Shown here: piece after piece, positions 12,546 through 24,289 of the stretch
Layout of the letters: each line of letters begins with the position of its first letter
Position numbering within the stretch: position 1 is the first letter of the stretch
Assembly (NCBI GenBank): GCA_000231825.2
Contig: JH720308.1
Location: 582,483 to 646,482, forward strand
Direction: 5' to 3'
Length of the DNA stretch: 64,000 nucleotides
Source: Tetrahymena elliotti 4EA
Taxonomy: Eukaryota > Ciliophora > Oligohymenophorea > Hymenostomatida > Tetrahymenidae
Program-made: the position numbers and the translations under genes
The notes under the pieces: model-generated
What the model saw: the letters and a program-made list of their open reading frames with translations, nothing else
What the model was told of the DNA's origin: nothing
Databases searched by the model: none

Positions 12546-13859
12546 ATGGAGATTGAAGATTTTGAAGTTCAATTAAAGCAAATTGAAGATAAGTAAAAGG
12601 ATGCCGAAGAAAACTTAGGTGATGTCGAAATTAGAGACGCCATCTTAGAAAAGGCCTAACTTTATTAAAAGTATTCAAAGTTTGAATAAGCCGTTGAAAT
12701 TTACAAGGAAGCTTTAAAGAAGACAATTGGTATTGGAAAGAAGATGGATGTTTGGTTCTTTGTCATGTAAATTTACATTAGTCAGAAGAATTTGCCAAAA
12801 ATCTTAGAAACTATTGATGCTTGCAAGAAACTTTTAGAAGATGGAGGTGATTGGGAACGTAAAAATCGTTTGAAAGTAAAATTAATATTCCTTTTCTCTT
12901 TATTTCTACTTAAAATATGATTTTATTTTTAAATAATCTAATTTTTTATTTGTTAAAAAGATTTACGAAGGTATTTACAATCTCCTCATTAGAGATCTAA
13001 AGAAAACATCTGAGTTATTCTTAGACTGTATTAGTACCTTTAACTATCCTGATATTATTTCTTACCAACGTATCGTTAAGTATACAATTTTGACATCACT
13101 TATTTCTATTGGCCGTTCCGAAATGAAGAAGAAGGTATACAATTTACATATTTTTAGAAGTAAAGATTAACTAGGATTTTTTAACAACCTTAATAGGTCA
13201 TTCATAATTCCGAAGTTCTTTCTATTATTAGAGAATTGCCTGAAATAAAGAATTTATTAGAGGCATACTCTAAGTGTGATTACAAGGCTTTCTTTATTTC
13301 ATTAAGTAAATTTCATTTGTAACTATTTAATAATGCTGAATATTTTTGTTAATTTTCATAGCAAAGGTTTTAGAAGATCTTAAAACAGATGAATACTTAG
13401 CTCCTCATAGAAAATTCTTTACTAGGGAAATTAGAATAGTTATTTACTCTTAATTCTTAGAATCATATAAAACAGTTACTTTACAATCAATAGCATAGGC
13501 ATTTGGTGTTTCTGTCGAATTCATAGATAGGTAAAATATCCCTTACATATAGATTATATTTTAAAAAGTGATCAAGCAATTAACTTTAAAGAGCAAAAAA
13601 ATGATCATAAAAGTATTATTAGCAATAAGAAATATAAAAATAGTCAGCATTTTAGTAAATTATTTTTGCAAATTAAAAATATAGGGAATTATCGGAGTTG
13701 ATTTCTGCTGGTAGATTGACTTGTAAAATTGATAAAGTTTAAGGTATAGTAGAATCTGAAAGAATTGATGAAAGAAATAATTTATACAAAGCTGCAGTTA
13801 AATAGGGAGATCATTTGCTTAATTTAATTCAAAAACTTTCTAGAGTTATTGATATTTGA
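12546..13859 (+). CDS. 26S proteasome lid subunit Rpn7/PSMD6
   Basis: Five exons (12546-12875, 12961-13134, 13197-13305, 13362-13530, 13685-13859) encode 318 residues. The protein follows Rpn7/PSMD6 from the DAEENLGDVEIRDA block onward: the TPR-like segment, LLEDGGDWERKNRLK, the PCI-domain segment SQFLESYKTVTLQSIAQAFGVSVEFID, and the final GRLTCKIDKV and LIQKLSRVIDI. Rpn7 is a PCI scaffold of the regulatory-particle lid and contacts other lid subunits. The protein begins about 75 residues later than human PSMD6 (389 residues). Either the N-terminal helices are missing in this lineage or an upstream exon was not found. Introns are 56-154 bp and all GT..AG. Confidence 0.92.
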
Positions 13860-14597
13860 AAGAAATTAAATTGGGAAATTAATTCATTTTCAAGGCAAAA
13901 ATATTTTATAAGTATGCATATTTTTATATTCTAAGTTCTAAAACTGCATAACTGCATAAAGGTGTATTAAATATATAATACTAAAAAAATTTAACATGTA
14001 TAATAGAATTGAATTTATATATTTTCATTCTATCTCTATCTCTGCTATTTGATTAATAGTATTGTAATCATAGATTTTAGTCTCTCTTCTATATTTTCTT
14101 TTCTCTGTAGCTACTAATAAGTGCTTCTTTTCAATATTCTTTATATATGTTACTATTTAAGATGAAGAGTATTATCCCTCTTTGTAAAATGATTTGAGAT
14201 CTAATATACATATTTTAATATATTTTATAGATATAAATTAGACACTCTAAAGCTATCCTTTAAATTTTACAAATATGAATTATTACTTATTCATTACATT
14301 AATTTTAACAATACCTAAATAGTTTTATTTTTAGATAAATAAATTTAAGCATTCTTACTAATTGGATAATTTCAGTGTCAGATTTTATCAAAAATTTAAA
14401 AATGAAATTTCTTAAAAACTTTTATAATTTCTATAAACATAATAGAATTCAGTTAATTAATTTTTGATGATTTTTGACCAATATTTATTAAATGTTTTTT
14501 ATTTTGAAAATGAAAAAATTTGGTACAATTCTTTAAAACTTTAAAGATAGATAAATAAATATAAATATAACTCAATTAAATATCATAATAAAAATTT
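13860..14597. other. Convergent intergenic stretch
   Basis: It lies between two genes that point toward each other and so should contain both 3' ends. It is AT-rich with no coding signal. Confidence 0.5.
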
Positions 14598-16103
14598 TCA
14601 TTCATCAAGAAGCTTTTCATATTTTTCAGATTTTTCTTTCTTAAGATCTTTGAAGTCATTTATAACAAGTGGAATCAAGAAAAGTACTGAAACACTGATC
14701 AGAGTCATAAAAAGCACAAAAACGTAATTTTAACCAATTTATGGGATAACAATTTAAGTTATAGCAGCACAGAGGGATCCAATACCTTCGATTAAAGATG
14801 AGATAGTTGACAAGGCACTCTTCTAACCCTTCAATGCAGGTTGTTTAGCTAAATCAATAGAAATAGCTGCACTAAGAATGTTATAAGGACCTCCTAAAAA
14901 GAATCCGATTGCAAATATAACAAAGAAATAAGGAAGGGGATTATCGGAAAGGGCGAATTTGACAATAGCCATAAAGATAGCGGCAACAACAAGTTAAGGT
15001 AAAAGGAAAAACGATCTCTTACCATTTTTATCACTTAAATAACCTGTTATGACACCCCCAATAAAGTTTCCAATATCATTCATCATAGGAATAGTGTATG
15101 AATAGGAATCCATGTTGTTGTCTGAAATATAAGAAGGTAACCAGAAAAGAAGACCGTAGCTTGAGCTTTTTAAGCAGGCATAAGCAATAGCATATAGAGG
15201 AACTCCGGGTACACACCATGCAGTAAAATAATTGATTTATTTTCTAGGTTGTTCAGCTCCATCACTATTACAGCTTAATTCGTTGCTTAGACGTTGAGTA
15301 TTTTCAGCAGCTACAATTTCATCTTCAAGGGATATTCCTAGCTGTTTAGGATATGGCTTCAAAAATAATAAAGTAAGAAAGCCCATAGCAAACAAGAAAA
15401 TTGATGAGAACATTATACAGTATTCCCAACCCCATCCAAATGAGTCAATAGTTAACTATCCAAATAGCTATCCTAAAATATTACCAACCTAATTTTTAAA
15501 TAAAAAATAGAGTTTTAATAAAATATAAAATAAAAGTGTATTGTTTATTATTAATAATATTTGGTAGGCTCTTAAAAAGCTTCACAAATTTCACCAAAAC
15601 ATGTATTAGACAAAATAAAATTAATTAATTATTTTTACATTAGAATTTCCTGACCAGATACCCATCAAAAGACCTCTATTACCTTTTCCAAACCAGTTAC
15701 CCATGGTAGTGACAAGACCAGGCCAACCAGTACTCTAAAAAATACCATTTAAGGCCATGAAAACACCATAGACAGCCATGTTAACAAAACTGCTCCAACC
15801 CATAATAGCAAGACAAAATAAGAAAATAGAAGCTGGCATCATACCAAAAGATAAATAATACTTAAGATTAATTTTATCACCAAGTCCACCACCTATTTTA
15901 AGAGCCATAGAGTAGCAAAATAGAAAAGAGAAATCAACATAACCTAGTTAGGTGTCATCTACTGAACTATTTTAACTTTTGATATTTGATTTGGAAACAG
16001 ACCACGCTGTTCTTGTAGAATGAACTGCTGCATAGCACAAAAATGTGAATGCAAATGTAAATATCTAATACCTTTTTAATCTTCTATCCTAATCTGATCC
16101 CAT
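14598..16103 (-). CDS. SLC37-type sugar-phosphate/phosphate antiporter (MFS)
   Basis: Two exons (15639-16103, 14598-15488; intron 150 bp) encode a 451-residue membrane protein. It matches the SLC37/glycerol-3-phosphate transporter branch of the major facilitator superfamily: an N-terminal YAAVHSTRTAWSVSKSNI helix with the conserved Arg, then STGWPGLVTTMGNWFGKGNRGLLMGIW, then VGNILGQLFG. The C-terminal half has SYGLLFWLPSYI, FIGGVITGYLSD, a GGPYNILSAAIS segment and LKGQKSALSTISSLIEGIGS. Family members exchange sugar phosphates such as glucose-6-phosphate for phosphate in endomembranes. Hydrophobic segments fit twelve membrane helices with a long charged central loop (about residues 200-240). 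The start ATG is in frame directly upstream of helix 1. Which sugar phosphate it carries cannot be told. Confidence 0.88.
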
Positions 16104-16955
16104 TATTGATATGTATACTTAAAAAGAATATCCGTTTTCTACTTTTATTTAAAAAAATACCCTAAATTTAGTATTGTATTTCAAAATAAATAATTACAAC
16201 AAAACTTTTGATTAAAATCAAATTTAAATGAACCTTCTTTTTGCTAAAGTACGCTTTTTCTTAATAATAAATTATAAATAGTAATATTATTCAATACTTT
16301 GTTTGATGTCTTCTATTTTTACAATTCATCTTAATAAGAGTATTAATACCTACCTTTATTCAACTGAGATAAAATTAATCAATATTTATGGTTACATTTT
16401 CCCCTTGATATTTATTTTGTGAATAATTATTTACTAATAAGATCATTAATTATTTTATACTTATAGCTTAAGTAAAAATGGGTGATCATAAATTTATATA
16501 ATAAGTTTGATTGCACATATAATTGATAGATTAAATTATTTAATAAAAGTACAAATTATATAAGAAGGTTATTATAATTTATAACATTTCATTGAAATTC
16601 TTTTTTTAATTTTACCTAAAGCTTTTATAAAATAATAGTAATATAATTAAATCTATTTATTAGGTATTTAAATATGGTAATCAAGAGAATATCTAATCAA
16701 AGTAAACATCTCTCTGCAAATGATAAATATTTTAAAGTGATAAAAAATAGTTAAGATGCTCTCTTTTAAAATATCTTTATTTTCATTCATTTTTGCTTTT
16801 TCTTTTCATTTTTGAATGTAAGCTCAATTAATTTGTTAAAAAGGTATCAAAAAAAGTTTTTTCCTTGGAATTGAGTTAACAAAATTTAAGAAAAAAAAGA
16901 TCATTCATCTATTTTTCAGGTTAATATTCTATCTTATCTTTTTAAAAGTTCAAAA
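16104..16955. other. Divergent intergenic stretch (likely two promoters)
   Basis: The transporter points left and the aspartic protease points right, so this interval should hold both 5' flanks. It is AT-rich and no specific regulatory motif could be identified. Confidence 0.45.
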
Positions 16956-18975
16956 ATGAGCAAACAAATTTTGTTCTTAAGTAAACAAATGCCTTATTAA
17001 ATAAAGTTTTCAATATCTTATTTAAATTATAGTTACAGCTGCTTTATTGCTAAATAATTCTTTGCAATTCCTCACAAATGAGCATGAAATACTCAATAAA
17101 TCAAGCAATAGTATCTTTTAAATTTAATTACTATTTTCATAATAATGTATGCTTTTTTTAAAAGATTAGCTTCCATTGAATAAGATCACTCCATTTAACA
17201 AAAAGGCATAATCTCAAAAAAGATATTTAATGCAGACAAACTATCAATCACTCTAAGATTTAAAAAATGATTAAAATTTAGTCTCTCTAACTAACTTAGG
17301 AGATTCTATGTATTACATAACTTTAGAATTAGGGTCAGAAAAATAAGAACTCAACTTTTAGATTGATACAGTAAATATTAATTTAAAATGAGCAATAACT
17401 AAATTAAATTATTTTAAAAATAATAAAGGGATCTTCAGTAAGAATAAATTATTTTAATTATAAGGTCAATATAAATAGCTATTCTTTTATAAAAGCTTTT
17501 ATGGGTTGACACAACATTATGTAAAGCAGGAGAGTGTCATACTGCTGATTATTTTGATTATAAAAAGTCAACAACTAGTTACTATTCAGATAAATCTATC
17601 AATTTTACTGTAAAAACCCTTTTGTTTTGCTCGCATTAAATATTAAACATAAATTAAAAATATTTAGTATGTAGCTGGTTAGTTATAATGCTATTTGGGT
17701 AGTGATTATGTAGGAATAGTTGGGTAAAATCTACAAGTCAACACAACTTTATGTTATGCTTATCAAGAAAAAACCTATTCAAACTAAGATACACAAATTT
17801 CAGGTATCATAGGACTTAATAATGGAGATTCATACACAAACCTTATAGATAGCTTATATTCAGCAGGAAACATAGCTGTAAAGAAGTTTATTTATTATAT
17901 AATTAAAAAATTTGAATTATTAAATTTTATTAGAGTAATAGATTCGCGTTGTCTTTATAACACTACTATACAAACAAAGAATCTTATTTGTATATAGCTG
18001 ATGGTATTCCAGAATCAATATCTAGTTAAACAAAATGGATTAACGTTTCAACCAAAACTAGATGGGTAATTAATCAAAGAATTTATTTTTTTAAATTAAC
18101 GATTTAAAAATAACTATTTGTATTAGTCTCTTAAATGCATAGGATTGTACTTAAATGATACTGAAGATATAACATCTACTATTAGCTCTTAACCAGAAGT
18201 ACTATTTGACTCTGGAACAACTTTGACATATGTGACTAAAGGTATAAATTACCTTTCAAATTAATCAATTTTATTAAATTCAGCTTCTCTTCTAATGATT
18301 TTTTGTTAAAAAAAGACTTGTATAATAGAATTGTTAGTGATTTAACAGACATATGTACTGTTATTTCAGAAGACAAAATAGCATGTCCTTGCTTTAGTTC
18401 ATAGCTTCCCTCATACACCTTCTATTTTGAAGGAGTTAAATTTAATTTAACTTCAAAGCATTATTTAATAAATCAAGAAAATAACTTTGCATATTGCCAA
18501 TTAGGCATCTATTATTTAGATAACTTTAGTATGATGATATTTGGTGATACTGTTTTAGTAACCCTTCCTGTTTCTTATGATAAAACAGAGAATTAAATAG
18601 GTTTAGCAGGGTAAAACTTAAATTATTGAAATCAAAAATGTTTTTATTTATTTGTTTTAAATCAACAGATTACCTTCAATAGAAAATATCACATCAAATG
18701 GATATAGTATCACTATCATATGCTTTGCAGGTTTGATAACAATTATCTTATTCCCTTTAATAGTGTTCTAATGCAAGGTAAGAAAATACATAAAAAATTC
18801 AAGTAGTGAAACATAGAATTTATTGTCTTCTGAAAACTCTTAAAATGACAAGCCTGGCCTACCTACTAATGTAAATTTCATTTCAACTTTCGCCAATTAA
18901 TAAAAATTTTTATTGGTTCATTCATCAAAGATTTATTTTTTTAGCAAATAATTATCTTATTTTGTTAATAATTGA
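16956..18975 (+). CDS. Membrane-anchored pepsin-family aspartic protease, copy 1
   Basis: Ten exons (16956-16980, 17033-17110, 17165-17370, 17429-17437, 17496-17609, 17668-17877, 17934-18065, 18127-18241, 18316-18610, 18669-18975) encode 496 residues. A signal peptide (MSKQILFLITAALLLNN) is followed by an A1-type protease. The first active site is DTGSSLLW, with Asp102 at the end of exon 3 and GSS supplied by the 9-nt exon 4. The flap is YVAGQL and the second active site is FDSGTT (Asp286). Near the end is IFGDTVLVTLPVSYD. A hydrophobic segment at about 406-429 (YSITIICFAGLITIILFPL) anchors the C-terminus, leaving a short Ser/Asn-rich tail. Likely a secretory or digestive-vacuole protease. 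All splice phases match copy 2. Confidence 0.9.
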
Positions 18976-19590
18976 GAATGTAAATTTATTCAGAAATGAA
19001 AAAATTTAATTTACTTTTAAAATAGAGAAGTGATGCAAACAAAAGTATATTTGAATGATATTTTTTTCAAATTTCAAGATAACGAAAGACAAAAAGGACT
19101 CTCAACTAAAGATAATTTAATTTTAGGAATTCATGAAAAATAATTAATCTCATCTGTATTTATTTTTTTAACATAAATTATCAATTTTAAGTAAAACTAA
19201 TTATCAAGAAAAAGCTCAAAATATTTTTGTCTCGCTTTTTGTTAATTTTAAATAATTTATTTCTATATCTTTCTTCAGTAAAATCATTAAAAAACTTTAC
19301 TTTTATTCATATTAATTTATTTTAACATTTTGATTAAAATTAAAGTTAAAAATTTCAGAAAATTATGATAGAGAGATTGCAAATATTTTAAAAAAAACTA
19401 CATCGATCATTATTTTTAATAACAAGAAGAATTTATTTGATTGTACTTTTTTGTTAAAGACAAGCCTCCTAAACTCCAGAGTTTGATAATAATAATTATA
19501 CAGCTTGAAATTTTTTAAAAATATAAATCACAAAAGAAAAAAACAAATAAATTAGATATCCTTTTAAGTAGATTTGATAATTCAAAAGCT
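18976..19590. other. Spacer between the two aspartic protease genes
   Basis: AT-rich with no coding frame. It contains the 3' flank of copy 1 and the 5' flank of copy 2. Confidence 0.5.
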
Positions 19591-21946
19591 ATGAAATCGA
19601 TTGAAACTAAATTACTTGTAAAAGTCTCAATCATCTTAATTTTTGTTTGTAATAATAATTTATTTTTATTTATGTTTGCACAGTCTTTCATTTAGTTAGT
19701 TAGTTCGTTTGTTGTTATTTATTGAGCAAACACTCCATTATTACTTTAAAGAATTATAATTGTAATTAAAAATAGCTAACTCTTTCCAAATAATAGCCGC
19801 TTAGAGATAATCAACATAAATACCAATCTAATTTGCAAATAATCCTTCCTCCAAAATATAATTGAATGAAGGTAAATACAATTCTAATTTCATTTCATTC
19901 ATGTTTTTTGTTAAATGTAAAGTTTAGCAAATCTATTTTTTTTTTTACTTATTTTAAGCTGATCTTAGAATTAGACTTACTTGTTAAGATTTAGAAGTAA
20001 GTCCTCTCAAACGTCTGAAAGAATAAGATGACGACGATGATGATGATGAAGATAATAGTGATGAATAAGACAATAATATTTTAGCATAAAAAAATATAAA
20101 TTAGCTAGATTTTCAATATACAATAGATTTTTTAGTAGGTTCAAATAGATAAAGAATGACTTTACTTGTTGATACAGTAAATATTTTTTTTTTTTGTTAT
20201 GCTTACTAAGCTATTTTTTAAATTAGGGATCATAGGTACATTAGCTTATAAATAGTATGTATTAGACATATTTTATAAAATATACTAGTAATCTTGGGTG
20301 CCTACAATAGATTGCAATGAAAAAACTTGCCCTAAATATAGTCATTGGTTTAATTATTCCTAATCCAGTTCATATTCTTATAAAAAATCAACTTAAAAAA
20401 TCGAAGTAGAATTAATTTTAATTTCATAATTATTTTATAAATTTTTTATATTTAAAATCAATAACTTAGTATTTATCTGGAGATATAAAAGGCTATGATG
20501 GAAAGGATTAAATTTTATTTAAAGATTTTGAATAAAGTAAAGCTTTAGTCTCATTACTATTTGCTTATAATATTGACTCATTTATTTTTACTAATTTTGA
20601 TGGAGTATTTGGATTACCAAATATAGCAAAATCAGATTCACTGATTGACATTCTTTTCAAATAGAAATTAATAGATGTAATTTTAATAAATAAAATCTCA
20701 TATAAATTAAATTTATTTTAAAAAAGAATCCTAGATTTTCAATATAAATATCGAGCTTTCCAAAATATAGTTCAGATAAAAGCAGAATTTTAGAGAGCTA
20801 AACTAACTAAGAAACACCATATATTTTAAGTGAAGATAACAGTAATAATAAAGATGAATAAAATAATATAAATGATAAATATTTGAGTGACAAAGACTCT
20901 TATCTGTACATAGGACAAGGTATTCCAAATGAAATTTTAAATAAAACAAGCTGGGTAGAGACTACTTCAAGTAATTAGTGGGTAAATTATTTTAATTAAA
21001 ATTTATTTAGATCTACATATTTTTATCAAGAAAACTATCTTAATAGGCTTGTACAATGATGATGATGAAGATTTAATTGACTTATTAGATTCTCATAATT
21101 ATGATGTATACTTTGAATCAGGGACTAGTTTATCTCTTTTCCCAAAAGGTAAATATCTTTTAAAAGAAAATATGAGCTAAAATTGGTTATTTTAAGAAAT
21201 AAAGGATTACCTTCAAGAAATATTACTAAAAAAGGGTTGCGATAAATAAAATCATTAAATCTATTGTGATTGTGAGTTAAATGATTATCCTAAATTAAAA
21301 TTTTACTTGAGAGGAGTTAAATTGATTATTGATTAAAATATTTATTTTAACAAAACTAAGTTCAGCGAAAAGAAAAAATGCATATTTAATATTCTTACAT
21401 CACCAGAAGAAGACCATAATTTTATTGTTTTTGGTAATAGTTTGATAAGAAAATATCTTTTGACATTTGATAAGCAAGAATAAAAAATAGGATTTTACAA
21501 GTAAGCATTTGTCATTCTACTTTTGTTTGTGATTTAAATATGAGGGAGGGAGGTTGGGTGAAAAATAAATTATATTTTAAAAAGAAATGAATTTTCTCTA
21601 AAGAATATTAAATTTTCCAATAATATGAAATAACAAATATATTTACTATCTTTTTTAATATAGTTCATAATTAGTTAAAAATGAAAGTACGGGCATAAAA
21701 CTTATATTTCTTTTTAATATTATTATATTCGGAGGGTTACTGTATGTTTTTTATGAAACCATAAGGTAGGAAAAAACTATTAAAGGAGAAGAAGATGAAG
21801 ATTAAGAAAATTTTTTTCAAGAGCTAGAGATATACTCTAATAAATCGTCTTTTAATTCCACTTACTCCCGTATGTTTAATCCTACTGAATTGGATGAGTA
21901 ATCCTTCAATAATGGATATCGCTATTGTGATATGATTAAAATTTGA
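19591..21946 (+). CDS. Membrane-anchored aspartic protease, copy 2, with Asp-to-Glu at the second active site
   Basis: Ten exons (19591-19648, 19776-19871, 19959-20176, 20227-20235, 20289-20405, 20470-20676, 20727-20981, 21031-21148, 21197-21500, 21664-21946) encode 554 residues. Intron phases are the same as in copy 1 throughout, including a 9-nt exon 4 (Gly-Ser-Gln). It has a signal peptide (MKSIETKLLVKVSIILIFV), a propeptide-like region with an acidic stretch of seven Asp, and a first motif DTGSQQSWVP (Asp123). The second motif reads YFESGTSLSLFP: Glu349 replaces the catalytic Asp. The Ser/Thr after Gly is kept. Additional insertions are acidic and Asn-rich. The C-terminus has a membrane segment (about 471-493) and an acidic cytosolic tail. 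Either activity is altered or this is a non-catalytic relative. Confidence 0.88.
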
Positions 21947-22754
21947 CAAAAATATAAAACCTTTGATCTTATTTATATACATACCTAAATAATTCTAACT
22001 AACCAATTAAATAAATTTAAAAAAAAGCTTATAAAATAATTCTGTATTCAATTTCATAATTTTAATGTAATAAATATTTTATATAAAATCATTTTTAATT
22101 TATAATTCAAAAAAAAAAAAATAAAACAAGAAGTTGGTTTTCCTATTTCTAATTAGCTTTATTGGAAAAAATTTTTAATCACTGACTAGATTATCAATTT
22201 GTAATTTAAATTAGAAAGCTTTAATTATTAATAAGTATCTAATTTAGATTTCAAAATTTTAGATAAATCTTTCATCTATTATTGAATTTAGCAAAAATAC
22301 AATAAATCTTTTATTTAAGAAATTATTTTATGGAAGAATAATTATGTCTTTTTAAGATTATTTAATCTTTGAAAAAGAATAGCAAAAAAAATTTACAATA
22401 GATTTAATATTAAAATTATTGAAAAGTGTAATGGATTTAATAAAAATATTTGTTTAGTTTTGATAAACATGACTTATTTAAGAAATATAGGATATAGATG
22501 GATGTGAAATCCCTTTAAAAAAGAAATAAAATAAATTCGTTTAAAATCAAGCAAGTAATTAATGTTTTGATCATGTTTTTATTTAATAAAAATTTTGAAT
22601 ATATTGATTATAATCATCAGTAAATCAGGTAGACCTATCTAAATACAAACAATTTTCAAAAAATAATAAAAATTGTGCTTAATAATATACAATTTAGATA
22701 ATCAATAAAACAAAGCTATCTATTTTCAAAAACTCAAAAACCAAGTATAAAAAA
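21947..22754. other. AT-rich intergenic stretch
   Basis: No coding signal. It separates the second aspartic protease from the NECAP-like gene on the same strand. Confidence 0.5.
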
Positions 22755-23380
22755 ATGAAAGACGTTGAATTAAAAAAGCTGTTCAGAACTAAAAAAACTA
22801 TTTCCATCTTCTAATTAGAAAATGGAGACCAATAATCCATTGAAAAAAACTAGAATGCAGCTTCTTGGTAAAAAGTTTTATGCCATGGTAAATAAGTTTA
22901 CAAAATCCATCAAAAAATTTAAATAATAATTAGATTTATCTAATTTAAATTTTTTAAAAAGCTATATTATAGCTATATTAGAACTAATATGGACAGCTTA
23001 TGCTCTGTCTTAGAACTAAAAATGGTCAAACTGTCCTTCAAAATTAGGTAATTTCTCAAACCCATTTTATAAAAAGAATAATATAATTTGCAGTATAATA
23101 ATAACTAAAATTACCAGAATAGAAGGAACTTCTGATGAGCAAAATAATGCGAAAATAATTAAATAAATGGATTTATAATTCCTATTTATATTTATAGTAC
23201 ATGCAAGATGACATTGAAAAAAAAATCACACTTTGTAAAGACACCTGTAGAGGATATCAATTATAAGTTATCTCACCAGATGGAAGTATGAATGTTAGAG
23301 TTGGAATTCTTTTTGAGGATCGAATCGAAGCCTTTGAATTCTAAACAGTGCTAAAATAATTTTGCGAGTAGGCAATATGA
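22755..23380 (+). CDS. NECAP-like (PHear domain) endocytic adaptor accessory protein
   Basis: Three exons (22755-22887, 22962-23047, 23198-23380) encode 133 residues, about the size of one PHear domain. The best evidence is the second half: RGYQLQVISPDGS followed by VRVGILFEDRIEAFEFQTVLKQF. This parallels the NECAP pattern of a strand ending in a DG turn, then GIGF.DR.DAFDF and an amphipathic helix. NECAP proteins bind AP-2 and help regulate clathrin-coat assembly. The N-terminal half (KKTISIFQLENGDQQ, NAASWQK) fits more loosely. No C-terminal tail with WxxF-type motifs is seen, so the protein is shorter than animal NECAPs unless an additional 3' exon exists. An alternative acceptor at 22972 would shift the frame and is disfavoured. 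Confidence 0.62.
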
Positions 23381-24289
23381 CTGAGAATATTTTGAAACTC
23401 AACAAAAATACTGAATAGGTTTATTCGGTAATTGGAAGTACATCATGCTAAAATTGTTTAAAAATGTATTTATAAAAAACCTTTAGCAGATTAATGCTTT
23501 CAAATACTGAGGATACCTTGACTTTATTTTTGTTGACTGCAGTGTGTGGAGAAGCATCGAATCTCATATTATCAGGAAGGACACACATCTTAACATTCAT
23601 ACACAATACGAAAACTAATTAACTAATAGTATCTTAATTTATTTACTAATATAAACAAACATACTTTTCTTTCTCCTCTCTTTTCTAAACTCTCTCTTCT
23701 TCTTCTCCTGCAAAAATAAATCTAAACAAACTCTATTTATTTACTTTATATTAAACCTAATTTATATTGCTCTACTGATCTACATACTCTCTTTAAATAA
23801 CCTCAATTTCCCTTCTTTTTTAATTAATAAAACCCTTTATTTAAAAATTTCATTTCTCCTTAAACTTTTTAAAATTAAAATAATTTATTTTTTCTAAATT
23901 TCATTTAGTTTAGAATAGCGAATTTTTAGAAGTAAATAAAATGTTACAAAAATTAAAGCAAAGCTTTTTTTTTGAAATTTTAAAAATGGTAAAAGTTCTC
24001 ACTCTCAATTCTAATTTTTTCAAGGTAAATATTCAAAAAACATGAATGTTTTTTTTTCTTTTTGTGAATGAGAAAATATTGAAAATTAAAAAAGAATTTA
24101 TTATAAATACTAATATTTGATGTAAAGTACTCCAAAAGTAGCAATACAGAACAACCTTAATTATCCAAAAGAAAAGATTTAATAATAAAAATTTAATCAA
24201 AAATTAATGCTGTATTTTTATTTAAAATATTTAAGTATTTAATATAGTGATATAAAAAAATCTTGTGAATATAATTTTTTCTTTTAATT
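23381..24289. other. Intergenic stretch; first 240 bases have gene-like complexity
   Basis: Bases 23381-23620 are noticeably less AT-rich than neighbouring spacers and are open on both strands. On the plus strand an ATG overlaps the NECAP stop (ATGA). On the minus strand a frame contains VLPDNMRFDASPH. I could not decide whether this is an untranslated region, an extra exon or a small gene. From 23620 on it is pyrimidine-rich (CTCTCTTCTTCTTCTCC near 23690) and then plain AT-rich. Confidence 0.4.
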
